DNA from: B73-G16 sp964611295
GTDB taxonomy: Bacteria; Desulfobacterota; B13-G15
Length of the DNA: 64,000 nucleotides
Direction of reading: 5' to 3'
Assembly (NCBI GenBank): GCA_964611295.1
Contig: CAZSWV010000002.1
Location: forward strand, 124,001 to 188,000
Shown: positions 16,481 through 23,699 of the stretch, piece after piece
Layout: every line of letters starts with the position of its first letter
Position numbering within the stretch: position 1 is the stretch's first letter
Notes under the pieces: model-generated
The model's input: only the letters and a program-made list of their open reading frames with translations
What the model was told of the DNA's origin: nothing
Database searches by the model: none
Translations under genes and position numbers: made by a program

Positions 16481-17041
16481 TTACCACCTCCCTACCAACC
16501 TATCTATGATGATAGCTGCTGCCGTTCTGACCGAGAGGTGATTATACCCTTTTCCTTCGATAGGTTCTAGCCTGTAATCTGCTTGGAGGATCAGCTCATC
16601 ACTTAATCCCCACCCGGTTCCAAATAGTATTAAGTAATATCCTCCCCTTTCGATCTCTTTCCTCAGCTCCACATAGCTTATTGAGTTTGGAAAATTCCTC
16701 GCACTGGTAGATACCATCTTTGGAACAACTCCTAACTGCCCTTTGAAATCTTCCAAAACCTCCTCAAGCGACAAAGAAAAACGCACCTTTTCCAATGCCA
16801 TTTTCCGTAAAGGATTGTGTTGTGCCCCCGGTCCCTCGGTCCAATAGTGTACTATGCGTTGGCCAAGCTCCAACTGAGTCAAGATAGGAGTAACAATATA
16901 AACCCCACCTAACCCAAAAGTCCTTCCCAAACGCGCAAAATCGTGGATGTCAATCGTGGTCAAAGCCGTGGCTATTATCCTCCCTTCTTTGTTACGCACA
17001 GGCCAATGTAAAAGCGCAACGAATATCCTTTCAGCAGACAT
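16481..17041 (-). CDS. SAM-dependent RNA methyltransferase, SPOUT-type (PF09936-like)
   Basis: Encodes a 186-residue protein resembling the RNA_Me_trans family found between trmD and rplS in thermophiles and Desulfobacterota-type bacteria. Features include the N-terminal ALLHWPVRNKEG and the knot-region sequences LILFGTGWGLSDELI and GYNHLSVRTAAAII, which should form the trefoil SAM pocket. The RNA target is unknown. The neighbouring trmD suggests tRNA, but that is inference. It overlaps the trmD end by 11 bases. Confidence 0.85.
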   Translation of the reverse strand: MSAERIFVALLHWPVRNKEGRIIATALTTIDIHDFARLGRTFGLGGVYIVTPILTQLELGQRIVHYWTEGPGAQHNPLRKMALEKVRFSLSLEEVLEDFKGQLGVVPKMVSTSARNFPNSISYVELRKEIERGGYYLILFGTGWGLSDELILQADYRLEPIEGKGYNHLSVRTAAAIIIDRLVGRW

Positions 17042-17759
17042 CTCGAAGGTCTTCTAAAAGCTTTCTTTCCTCTATTGTCAATTCACGCCCATTTAAAAGC
17101 TCAGGCCTTCTCACCCACGTACGCAAAAAGGCTTCCTTATACCTCCAACGACGGATCGATTCATGATTCCCCGAAAGAAGGACTTCAGGTACCTTTTTGC
17201 CGTTGAATTCGGAAGGCCTCGTAAAATGGGGATATTCTAACAATCCCTTACAAAAAGATTCCTCTTGCGCAGAGAAGGGAGAATGCAACGCTCCTGGAAT
17301 AAGCCTTACCACCGCATCAATGATTACCAAGGCAGCTGTTTCTCCACCACTCAATATATAATCACCTATTGACACTTCTTCATTAACATAAGCACGAACC
17401 CTCTCATCAACCCCTTCGTAACGACCACAAATAAGAGCTATAGCTTTCATCTTAGAGAACCTAATGGCTGCTTTATGTGTAAAAGTGATTCCATCTGGCG
17501 TTAACAATACTATCCACAAACGTGGCTCTCGGATTATTAAGGATTTTATTGCCGAAATTATTGGTTCAGGTTTCATCACAAGTCCTTCTCCACCACCATA
17601 TGGATAATCATCAACTATTTTATGCTTTCCAATCGCAAAATCCCTAATATTAATTGTTTCTAGACAAAAAATTCCTTTTTCAAGTGCCCTTCCTAGTATA
17701 CTATAACGTAAAGGGCTTTTTACCATTTCTGGGAATAATGTAAGTACATAAAATGTCAT
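17031..17759 (-). CDS. trmD: tRNA (guanine37-N1)-methyltransferase
   Basis: Encodes a 242-residue TrmD that makes m1G37 next to the anticodon and prevents +1 frameshifting. The knot SAM site includes LICGRYEGVDERV and EEVSIGDYILSGGETAALV, both diagnostic. The DDYPYGGGEGLVMKPEPI segment is also conserved. Its ATG overlaps the rimM stop by 4 bases. A second knot methylase gene directly downstream is unusual against the E. coli operon. Confidence 0.97.
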   Translation of the reverse strand: MTFYVLTLFPEMVKSPLRYSILGRALEKGIFCLETINIRDFAIGKHKIVDDYPYGGGEGLVMKPEPIISAIKSLIIREPRLWIVLLTPDGITFTHKAAIRFSKMKAIALICGRYEGVDERVRAYVNEEVSIGDYILSGGETAALVIIDAVVRLIPGALHSPFSAQEESFCKGLLEYPHFTRPSEFNGKKVPEVLLSGNHESIRRWRYKEAFLRTWVRRPELLNGRELTIEERKLLEDLRDVC

Positions 17760-18283
17760 TCTTCCTCCGGAACCTTGACTATTATCTTTTTTTCTTCTAT
17801 AGATATTTCTTGTATAACTCCTTCAATAGCTGGTAACATCAATTCCCCATTTTGTGTCTCTATGACGTAAACATCATTACTGGCAGTTGAAATGATATCT
17901 ACTACTTTACCTAAAAAAGCTTTATTTATATCAAAAACATCCATGCCTATGACGTCTTTATAATAGTATTCCCCTGGACCAAGTGGAGGTAGATCTTCAA
18001 CTTTCACGTAAATATCGCTCCCAGTCCATCGTTCTGCGGCCTTTCGGTCCGATATACCTTCCAAGGAAAGGATCAACCCTCTTTCTTTTATCGAAACCCC
18101 TTTCACTTCGAAATCTCGGAGGATGCCTCTCCGTTTGTCTTTTAAAAGTATGCGTTTGTAATTCAAAAGAAAAAGGGGATCTGGGTTATAATAACGTATC
18201 CACAGATCCCCTTTTAACCCATGGGGCCTTAGGACCTTTCCTATAAGTATAAGCCCCTCTTCTCTTCCTTTACCTTCACTCAA
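17756..18283 (-). CDS. rimM: 16S rRNA processing factor RimM
   Basis: Encodes a 175-residue assembly factor that binds uS19 and helps mature the 30S head. It has the N-terminal RimM beta barrel (IGKVLRPHGLKGDLWIRYY) and the PRC-like C-terminal barrel (EYYYKDVIGMDVF, MLPAIEGVIQEI). The order and overlaps with khpA (8 bases) and trmD (4 bases) are standard for the rpsP operon. Confidence 0.95.
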   Translation of the reverse strand: MSEGKGREEGLILIGKVLRPHGLKGDLWIRYYNPDPLFLLNYKRILLKDKRRGILRDFEVKGVSIKERGLILSLEGISDRKAAERWTGSDIYVKVEDLPPLGPGEYYYKDVIGMDVFDINKAFLGKVVDIISTASNDVYVIETQNGELMLPAIEGVIQEISIEEKKIIVKVPEEE

Positions 18284-18512
18284 TGATCTCCAATACTACC
18301 CTTTTATTATTTTTACTTGAAGCCGCGCTCAAAATAGTTCTCATTGCACGAGCTGTCCTTCCTTGCTTACCGATTATCTTCCCCAAGTCCTCTTTGGCGA
18401 CCGATAACTCAATCACAGACGTCTTTTCCCCTTGGATCTCTGTTACCTTTACCTGTTCAGGATGATCCACAAGGGCCTTTGCTATGGTTTCAATTAGGTC
18501 CTTCAGCTGCAT
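18276..18512 (-). CDS. khpA: KH-domain RNA-binding protein KhpA (YlqC family)
   Basis: Encodes a 78-residue single KH-domain protein. The GKIIGKQGRTARAMR segment carries the GxxG loop that contacts RNA. KhpA homologues act with KhpB in post-transcriptional control and cell-size regulation in Firmicutes. The role here is inferred from family and from the classical site between rpsP and rimM. A GGAGG site precedes the ATG. Confidence 0.94.
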   Translation of the reverse strand: MQLKDLIETIAKALVDHPEQVKVTEIQGEKTSVIELSVAKEDLGKIIGKQGRTARAMRTILSAASSKNNKRVVLEIIE

Positions 18513-18533
18513 CTCATCTCCTCCTTCGAAGTT

Positions 18534-18782
18534 TTAAGGATTTATAGATATCCCTGCTTTCTTTAAAAGTCCTGCTACCGCATCGGTTAGTTGAGCGCCT
18601 TTTTGTAACCAAGCTTCTATTCTTTCTTTGTTGACCTCTATATAAGGCGGATCCCTTAAAGGATCATAAAAACCCACCTTTTCGATAAAGCGACCATCCC
18701 TTGGTGCCCGTGAATCAGCAACAACTATCCTGTAAAAAGGACGATTCCGCGCTCCGTACCTTGCCAACCTGATCTTCACCAT
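18534..18782 (-). CDS. rpsP: Small-subunit ribosomal protein bS16
   Basis: Encodes an 82-residue bS16, a 30S assembly protein. The start MVKIRLARYGARNRPFYRIVVADSRAPRDG is the family signature and the ending (LTDAVAGLLKKAGI) is complete. It lies 25 bases past ffh and 21 bases before khpA, so the whole set from ffh on is likely one transcript. Confidence 0.97.
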   Translation of the reverse strand: MVKIRLARYGARNRPFYRIVVADSRAPRDGRFIEKVGFYDPLRDPPYIEVNKERIEAWLQKGAQLTDAVAGLLKKAGISINP

Positions 18783-18807
18783 TCTTTTTGCCCTCCTATT
18801 TTTATAA

Positions 18808-20124
18808 TTATGTTAAAAACCTCATCCATCTTTTAACTGTTTTAGAAGTCCGCATCTCTTTCAGTAAACCTTTGATAAATTCATATTGCTTTAAAAGTTG
18901 GTTGACCTCCTGTACAGTAGTCCCACTTCCTTTTGCGATTCTTCTCCGACGGCTCCCATTGATTATATGTGGTTTCCTTCTCTCTTCAAGGGTCATAGAG
19001 TTAATAATCGCTTCCATTCTCACTATTTTACGTTCGTCTACTTTAATTCCCCCTGCGGTTACTAGTTTTGAAAATCCTGGAAGCATAGCTATCAAACGTT
19101 CCAAGTTGCCTAGCTTCCGCATCATCCTCAGATATTGACGGAAATCCTCCAAATCGAATTTCCCAGCAAAGAAATCCTCTCTTTCTTCTGGCTCCGCTTG
19201 TTCCTCCAAAACGTCTTGAACTTTTTCCACTACTGTCCATATATCTCCTATCCCTAAGAGGCGCGACACTATGCGTTCTGGATAAAAAGGTTCCAAATCC
19301 TTTATGCCTTCCCCTGTACCGATGAACTTTATCGGTTTCCCTGTAACGGCTTTTATAGAAAGAGCCGCCCCTCCTTTGGCATCGCCTTCCATCTTAGTCA
19401 GTACGATGCCCGTTATGCCAACCTCTCTATCAAAACCCCGGGCGACGTTCACAGCATCTTGGCCCATCATAGAGTCCACCACTAGTAAAACCTCTGAAGG
19501 TGAAACAATGGCCTTTAACTCTTTCAATTCCTCCATGAGTTCTGTATCGATGTGAAACCTTCCTGCTGTATCGATTATCAAAGGATTAACTCCCTTCGAT
19601 TGGGCCTCCATTTTTACCCTGAAAAACCCTTCGCGAGGATTGCCTTCCAAACTAGCCCATTCTACTCCTGCCTTCTCAGCCAACCTTTGCAATTGCTCAA
19701 CGGCTGCAGGCCTATAGGGATCAAAAGCAACTAAACAAGGCTTATACCCTCTTTTTTTCAACCAAAATCCCATCTTAGCAGCTGTAGTAGTTTTACCTGA
19801 CCCCTGAAGACCTACAAGCATTAACACCGCTGGTTTGCCTTTTAAAACAAGGTCGTTCTCGCCACTAATAATGGCCACCAGTTCTTCCTTTAATACCTTT
19901 AGGACCTGTTGCGCTGGCGTCAAGCTTCGTAGTACTTCCTGGCCTACTGCCCTTTGTTTGACCTTATCCAATACATCCGATACCACCTTATAATGGACGT
20001 CGGCTTCCAAAAGAGCCAGGCGCACCTCCCTTAAAGCGTTGACCACATCCTGTTCGTTTAACCTCCCCTTGGCTCTAAGCCTATCAAACACATTGACCAA
20101 TTTATGGGTCAGTCCCTCGAACAT
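18808..20124 (-). CDS. ffh: Signal recognition particle GTPase Ffh
   Basis: Encodes the 438-residue SRP54 homologue that brings nascent membrane proteins to FtsY and SecYEG. The N domain is followed by the G domain (VGLQGSGKTTTAAKMG P-loop, DTAGR, TKMEGDAKGG). The M domain is methionine-rich (FRQYLRMMRKLG, ERLIAMLPGF, SRRRRIAKGSGTTVQEVN) and binds 4.5S RNA. The length is normal. It heads the translation operon. Upstream is a TTGACA -35 element at 20188-20183 on this strand. Confidence 0.97.
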   Translation of the reverse strand: MFEGLTHKLVNVFDRLRAKGRLNEQDVVNALREVRLALLEADVHYKVVSDVLDKVKQRAVGQEVLRSLTPAQQVLKVLKEELVAIISGENDLVLKGKPAVLMLVGLQGSGKTTTAAKMGFWLKKRGYKPCLVAFDPYRPAAVEQLQRLAEKAGVEWASLEGNPREGFFRVKMEAQSKGVNPLIIDTAGRFHIDTELMEELKELKAIVSPSEVLLVVDSMMGQDAVNVARGFDREVGITGIVLTKMEGDAKGGAALSIKAVTGKPIKFIGTGEGIKDLEPFYPERIVSRLLGIGDIWTVVEKVQDVLEEQAEPEEREDFFAGKFDLEDFRQYLRMMRKLGNLERLIAMLPGFSKLVTAGGIKVDERKIVRMEAIINSMTLEERRKPHIINGSRRRRIAKGSGTTVQEVNQLLKQYEFIKGLLKEMRTSKTVKRWMRFLT

Positions 20125-20159
20125 CCCCTTTACTATCTTTCTTTAATTCAGTTTTACAA

Positions 20160-20188
20160 AACGTAATGTATGAGGGAGGCTTTGTCAA
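20160..20188 (-). promoter_or_regulatory. Predicted promoter of the ffh-rpsP-trmD-rplS operon
   Basis: A perfect TTGACA (20188-20183 on the minus strand) is followed after 17 bases by a weak TACGTT (20165-20160), about 36 bases upstream of the ffh start. The -35 is convincing and the -10 is uncertain. Confidence 0.4.
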
Positions 20189-20244
20189 GAATATCCTTTA
20201 AGCTACATTTTGTCTTTGACAATCTTTTATTTGTATGATAGCCT

Positions 20245-20338
20245 GCAAGCACAGCCAGCCCGAGGGGGAAAACCGAAAGGGGGGTCCGGGGTTCTTGCTT
20301 CTGGCGGCTGTAAGAAAGAAAAAAGGAGGTCAAGTAGT
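20245..20338 (+). ncRNA. Structured 5' leader of the cold-shock gene with predicted pseudoknot
   Basis: A -10-like TATGAT (20234-20239) would start transcription near 20245. The leader can form ACAGCC/GGCTGT (20251-20256 with 20306-20311), nested CCCG/CGGG (20259-20262 with 20287-20290) and a GAAA-capped stem (20273-20280). GCAAG (20245-20249) can also pair with CTTGC (20294-20298) across the outer stem, giving a pseudoknot. The AAAAGGAGGT ribosome-binding site follows 20 bases later. I cannot assign it to a known riboswitch class. It may be a cold-shock thermosensor. Confidence 0.45.
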
Positions 20339-20539
20339 ATGGCAAGAGGAAGGGTTAAGTGGTTTAATGAAAAAAAGGGATACGGTTTCATCGAGCAAGA
20401 AAATGGGGAGGACATATTTGTCCATTACACGGCGATAGTGGGCAAAGGTTTTAAAACCCTCCGTCAAGGACAAGAGGTAGAGTTTGAAGTAGTGATGGGA
20501 CCAAAGGGACCACAGGCCTCAAAGGTCACGATCTTATAA
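20339..20539 (+). CDS. Cold-shock domain protein
   Basis: Encodes a 66-residue CspA-family nucleic-acid chaperone. The RNA-binding motifs RNP1 (KGYGFIEQ) and RNP2 (DIFVHYTAI) are intact, and MARGRVKWFNEKKG is the usual start. The ATG at 20339 is fixed by an AAAAGGAGGT site. The frame is open further upstream but that part is leader RNA. In a thermophile it probably remodels mRNA structure when temperature falls. It is monocistronic with a long GC-rich leader and a perfect terminator. Confidence 0.95.
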   Translation: MARGRVKWFNEKKGYGFIEQENGEDIFVHYTAIVGKGFKTLRQGQEVEFEVVMGPKGPQASKVTIL

Positions 20540-20567
20540 CTTAAGGCAATTCCCAACTTTGACCCCC

Positions 20568-20593
20568 AAAAAGGCCCCACGTGGGGCCTTTTT
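20568..20593. terminator. Perfect palindromic terminator after the cold-shock gene
   Basis: A 13-bp perfect palindrome (AAAAAGGCCCCAC and its complement, no unpaired loop bases in DNA) ends in five T residues. It separates the cold-shock gene from selB, 47 bases before the selB start. Confidence 0.9.
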
Positions 20594-20640
20594 ATATCTT
20601 GAGCCCTTTCTTCGATTGATGGTAATCTTCAAAAAGGGAA

Positions 20641-22536
20641 ATGGGGACCTCTAAGTTTGTCGTCCTTGGAACTGCTGGACATGTAGATCACGGTAAGACC
20701 ACCTTGATAAAGACCCTCACGGGCATAGATCCTGATCGTCTCAAGGAAGAAAAGGAAAGGGAGATGACTATAGACTTAGGATTTGCCTATCTTGACCTGC
20801 CAAACGGCACGAGGATAGGTATAGTCGATGTACCTGGACACGAAAAGTTCATCAGGAACATGGTGGCCGGTGCCCAGGGCGTGGATTTGATAGCTTTGGT
20901 GATAGCAGCTGATGAGGGTATAATGCCCCAAACACGCGAACACCTTCATATATGCCAGCTTCTCGGCATAAAAAAGGGGTTCGTTGTCCTTAACAAAATT
21001 GACTTAGTGGAAAAAGAGTTCCTAGAGCTGGTAAAGGAGGAAGTTTCAGAGCTTTTAAAGGGGACGTTTTTGGAGGGAGCGCCAATAGTAGAAGTATCCT
21101 CTGTTACCAAAGAGGGATTCGGAGAACTGCTAAACGTTATAGAAAAATTAGTGCAAGAAGTCCAAGAAAAGCCCAGAGATGGACTTTTCCGTTTGCCGAT
21201 AGATAGGGCCTTTTCTATACGTGGATTCGGTACGGTGGTAACAGGAACAGTAATAGCCGGCGAGATCACCCTGGGAGAAGAAGTGGAGATCCTTCCTTCA
21301 GGAAGCAGGGGAAAGATAAGGAGCATCCAAGTCCACAAGGAAAGGGTGGAAAGGGCCTTTGCAGGCCAAAGGGCCGCCTTGAACCTCCTCGGTGTCGATA
21401 AGGAATCCGTAGAACGTGGTGATGTGGTAGTTCAGGTAGGTACCTTCATTACTACACAAGCTTTGGACGTACAGCTGGAAATGCTTCCTAAGGCCCCTGT
21501 GTTAAAAAACGGCATGACCCTAAATCTCCACATTGGGACATCACACGTAACAGCTAGGGTATTGGTCATCGGTCAAGAAAAAATAGGACCTGGTGAAAGG
21601 GGCCTGGCCCAACTGAGGCTTAACAGGCCAATCGTAGCCGCTCCCTTTGATCGTTTCATCCTCAGAGGATCAGGAAACATACAAACGTGGGGAGGTGGGA
21701 TCGTCATAGATGCCCATCCTTCACACCACAAACGCTTCGATCCTTATGTAATTAAGGAATTATCCCAACTAAGGACCATGTCTCCCGAAGGGCTTTTACT
21801 CTATCAACTTAAGAAAAATCCCCTTGAAGGGATGGACATAAAAGAAATTATGGCCCGCACAGGCCTTACCAGCTCAACCGTACTCGAAATTGTAGATTCG
21901 TTGATAAATAAAGGCGAGTTAACTTTCTTGGAAGGACATTACTTTTTGTCGGAAGCCCTTAAGGGACTAAAAGACAAGGTATTGGAAAACATCTCCCACT
22001 TTCATAAACACAACCCCTTAAAGGCTGGTATCCCAAAAGAGGAACTCAGGAAGAAGATAGGATCCCCTAAAATGTCCCTTTTTGAAAAGGCTTTGGAAGA
22101 ACTCATAAAGGAGGGCAAGATAGAACGCGAAGGAGAAATCTACAAACTCAAAGGCTACCGTCCTTTGGTCGACGAAGGACTTCTGAAGGCCATAGAGGGA
22201 ACCTTTTTAAGAGCAGGTCTAACCCCACCTACTTTCAAAGAATTCGTCCAAAGCTTCAACCTAAACCCCTCAAAAGCAAAAGAGTTACTGACCCTCTTAG
22301 TAGCAGAAGGAAAGTTAGTAAAGGTAAAAGAAGAACTCTATTTCCACGCCAAACCTCTTGAAGACTTAAAACAAAAATTAATAGAGTTTCTCGAGACAAA
22401 CAAGAAAATAACATTGCAGGAATTTAAAAATTTAGCTTCTGTATCTAGGAAATATCTTGTGCCTTTGGCAGAATATTTTGATTCAATTAAGGTTACCATC
22501 AGGATTGGTGACGAAAGAATGTTGAGAAGGAATTAA
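20641..22536 (+). CDS. selB: Selenocysteine-specific elongation factor SelB
   Basis: Encodes a 631-residue translational GTPase that delivers Sec-tRNA to UGA codons next to SECIS hairpins. G1 is GHVDHGKT (13-20), G3 DVPGHEK and G4 NKID. The C-terminal third has repeated winged-helix segments (IKEIMARTGLTSSTVLEIVD, PKEELRKKIGSPKMSLFEKA) that bind SECIS RNA, so this is SelB and not EF-Tu. Its presence predicts selenoproteins, but selA, selC and selD are not in the window. Its stop overlaps the opposing argJ stop by 4 bases. Confidence 0.95.
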   Translation: MGTSKFVVLGTAGHVDHGKTTLIKTLTGIDPDRLKEEKEREMTIDLGFAYLDLPNGTRIGIVDVPGHEKFIRNMVAGAQGVDLIALVIAADEGIMPQTREHLHICQLLGIKKGFVVLNKIDLVEKEFLELVKEEVSELLKGTFLEGAPIVEVSSVTKEGFGELLNVIEKLVQEVQEKPRDGLFRLPIDRAFSIRGFGTVVTGTVIAGEITLGEEVEILPSGSRGKIRSIQVHKERVERAFAGQRAALNLLGVDKESVERGDVVVQVGTFITTQALDVQLEMLPKAPVLKNGMTLNLHIGTSHVTARVLVIGQEKIGPGERGLAQLRLNRPIVAAPFDRFILRGSGNIQTWGGGIVIDAHPSHHKRFDPYVIKELSQLRTMSPEGLLLYQLKKNPLEGMDIKEIMARTGLTSSTVLEIVDSLINKGELTFLEGHYFLSEALKGLKDKVLENISHFHKHNPLKAGIPKEELRKKIGSPKMSLFEKALEELIKEGKIEREGEIYKLKGYRPLVDEGLLKAIEGTFLRAGLTPPTFKEFVQSFNLNPSKAKELLTLLVAEGKLVKVKEELYFHAKPLEDLKQKLIEFLETNKKITLQEFKNLASVSRKYLVPLAEYFDSIKVTIRIGDERMLRRN

Positions 22537-23699
22537 GTTGTGTATTGGGAATTTATCTTAACGTAATCACAACTTAAATCACATGTAAGCACTTCGAAAT
22601 GAGAATTCCCTCTCCCTATATCGATTTCTATGTAGATCTCTTTACTTTCCAAAAAGGTCCTCTGAAGCTTTTCCTTGTAAGGGACAGGAATGCCCTTCTC
22701 GAAAACCGGTATTCCGTTAATCTTCAAAGAAACGCGATTTTCTCTTATTGGAACTCCAGAATCCCCAAGGGCTGCCATTATCCTTCCCCAATTGGGGTCC
22801 CTACCGAAAAGGGCTGTTTTCACCAAAAGGGAGTTTGCCACCCGATGGGCGACCTTTTTTGCTTCTTTTAAGTTTTTGCCCCCTCCTACTATCACCCTTA
22901 CCACCATAGTGGCCCCTTCGGCGTCTTTTACAATCTGAAAGGCAAGTTCCCTCATCACCTCAACCAAGGCCTCTTTAAACTTTGCCTGATAGTGAGGTGG
23001 AACAAGTCCTTTTAGACCATTAGCCAAAAGGAACACAGAGTCATTTGTGCTCTGCTCACCGTCGACTGTTATGGCATTGAAGGATAGGCCCAAGGCTTCT
23101 TTAAAGGTCTGTTTTAGTTCTGGAAGCGGTATCTTTAAATCGGTCAATATGAAACACAACATGGTGGCTAAATTAGGGTTTATCATACCTGCCCCTTTGG
23201 CTATACCCAAGATCACCCCTTCTTCTCCGTCTACCTTCACCGTGTCCCAGCATATCTTGGGTACAGTATCTGTAGTCATTATGGCCTCGGCGGCTTTTAG
23301 GAAACCATCGGTTGAAAGTTCCTCCACAGCCCTTGGTAGTGCTTGAGCCACCTTTTCTATAGGAAGCCTCTCGCCGATTACACCTGTTGAAGCGACTAGC
23401 ACCTCTTGAGGCAGAATACCTAACAGTCGGGCGGTTAATTCAGCCATCCTTTTGGCATTCGCAAGGCCTTCTTTGCCTGTACACGCATTTGCGCATCCGC
23501 TATTAGCTACAATAGCCTTCGCTTTTCCTCGGTTTATGACCTTCTTGCTATAAAGTACGGGAGCAGCCTTTACTTTGTTGCTGGTAAAGGCACCAACTGC
23601 TATACAAGACACCTCAGAATAAATAAGGGCCAAATCCAATCCTTCCTTTTTTATCCCACTTTGTACTCCGGCGGCTTTGAATCCTTTAGGAACTCTCAT
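22533..23699 (-). CDS. argJ: Glutamate N-acetyltransferase / amino-acid acetyltransferase ArgJ
   Basis: Encodes a 388-residue ArgJ that moves the acetyl group from N-acetylornithine to glutamate in the cyclic arginine pathway. The self-cleavage site is the threonine in NPNLATMLCF, where family members split into alpha and beta chains. Oxyanion-hole residues lie in ASTGVIG. The start chosen is the ATG at 23699, which overlaps the secA stop (ATGA). A TTG 9 bases upstream is less likely. Whether it also uses acetyl-CoA cannot be read from sequence. Confidence 0.94.
   Translation of the reverse strand: MRVPKGFKAAGVQSGIKKEGLDLALIYSEVSCIAVGAFTSNKVKAAPVLYSKKVINRGKAKAIVANSGCANACTGKEGLANAKRMAELTARLLGILPQEVLVASTGVIGERLPIEKVAQALPRAVEELSTDGFLKAAEAIMTTDTVPKICWDTVKVDGEEGVILGIAKGAGMINPNLATMLCFILTDLKIPLPELKQTFKEALGLSFNAITVDGEQSTNDSVFLLANGLKGLVPPHYQAKFKEALVEVMRELAFQIVKDAEGATMVVRVIVGGGKNLKEAKKVAHRVANSLLVKTALFGRDPNWGRIMAALGDSGVPIRENRVSLKINGIPVFEKGIPVPYKEKLQRTFLESKEIYIEIDIGRGNSHFEVLTCDLSCDYVKINSQYTT

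Noticed and set aside
20245..20311. c-di-GMP (GEMM) or TPP riboswitch in the cold-shock leader
   Set aside because: The leader has GCACAG and a GAAA loop reminiscent of GEMM, but the conserved core sequences and receptor order are missing.
20210..20338. An upstream extension of the cold-shock frame giving a 109-residue protein
   Set aside because: The conserved Csp start and a perfect ribosome-binding site fix the ATG at 20339. The extension coincides with the structured leader.
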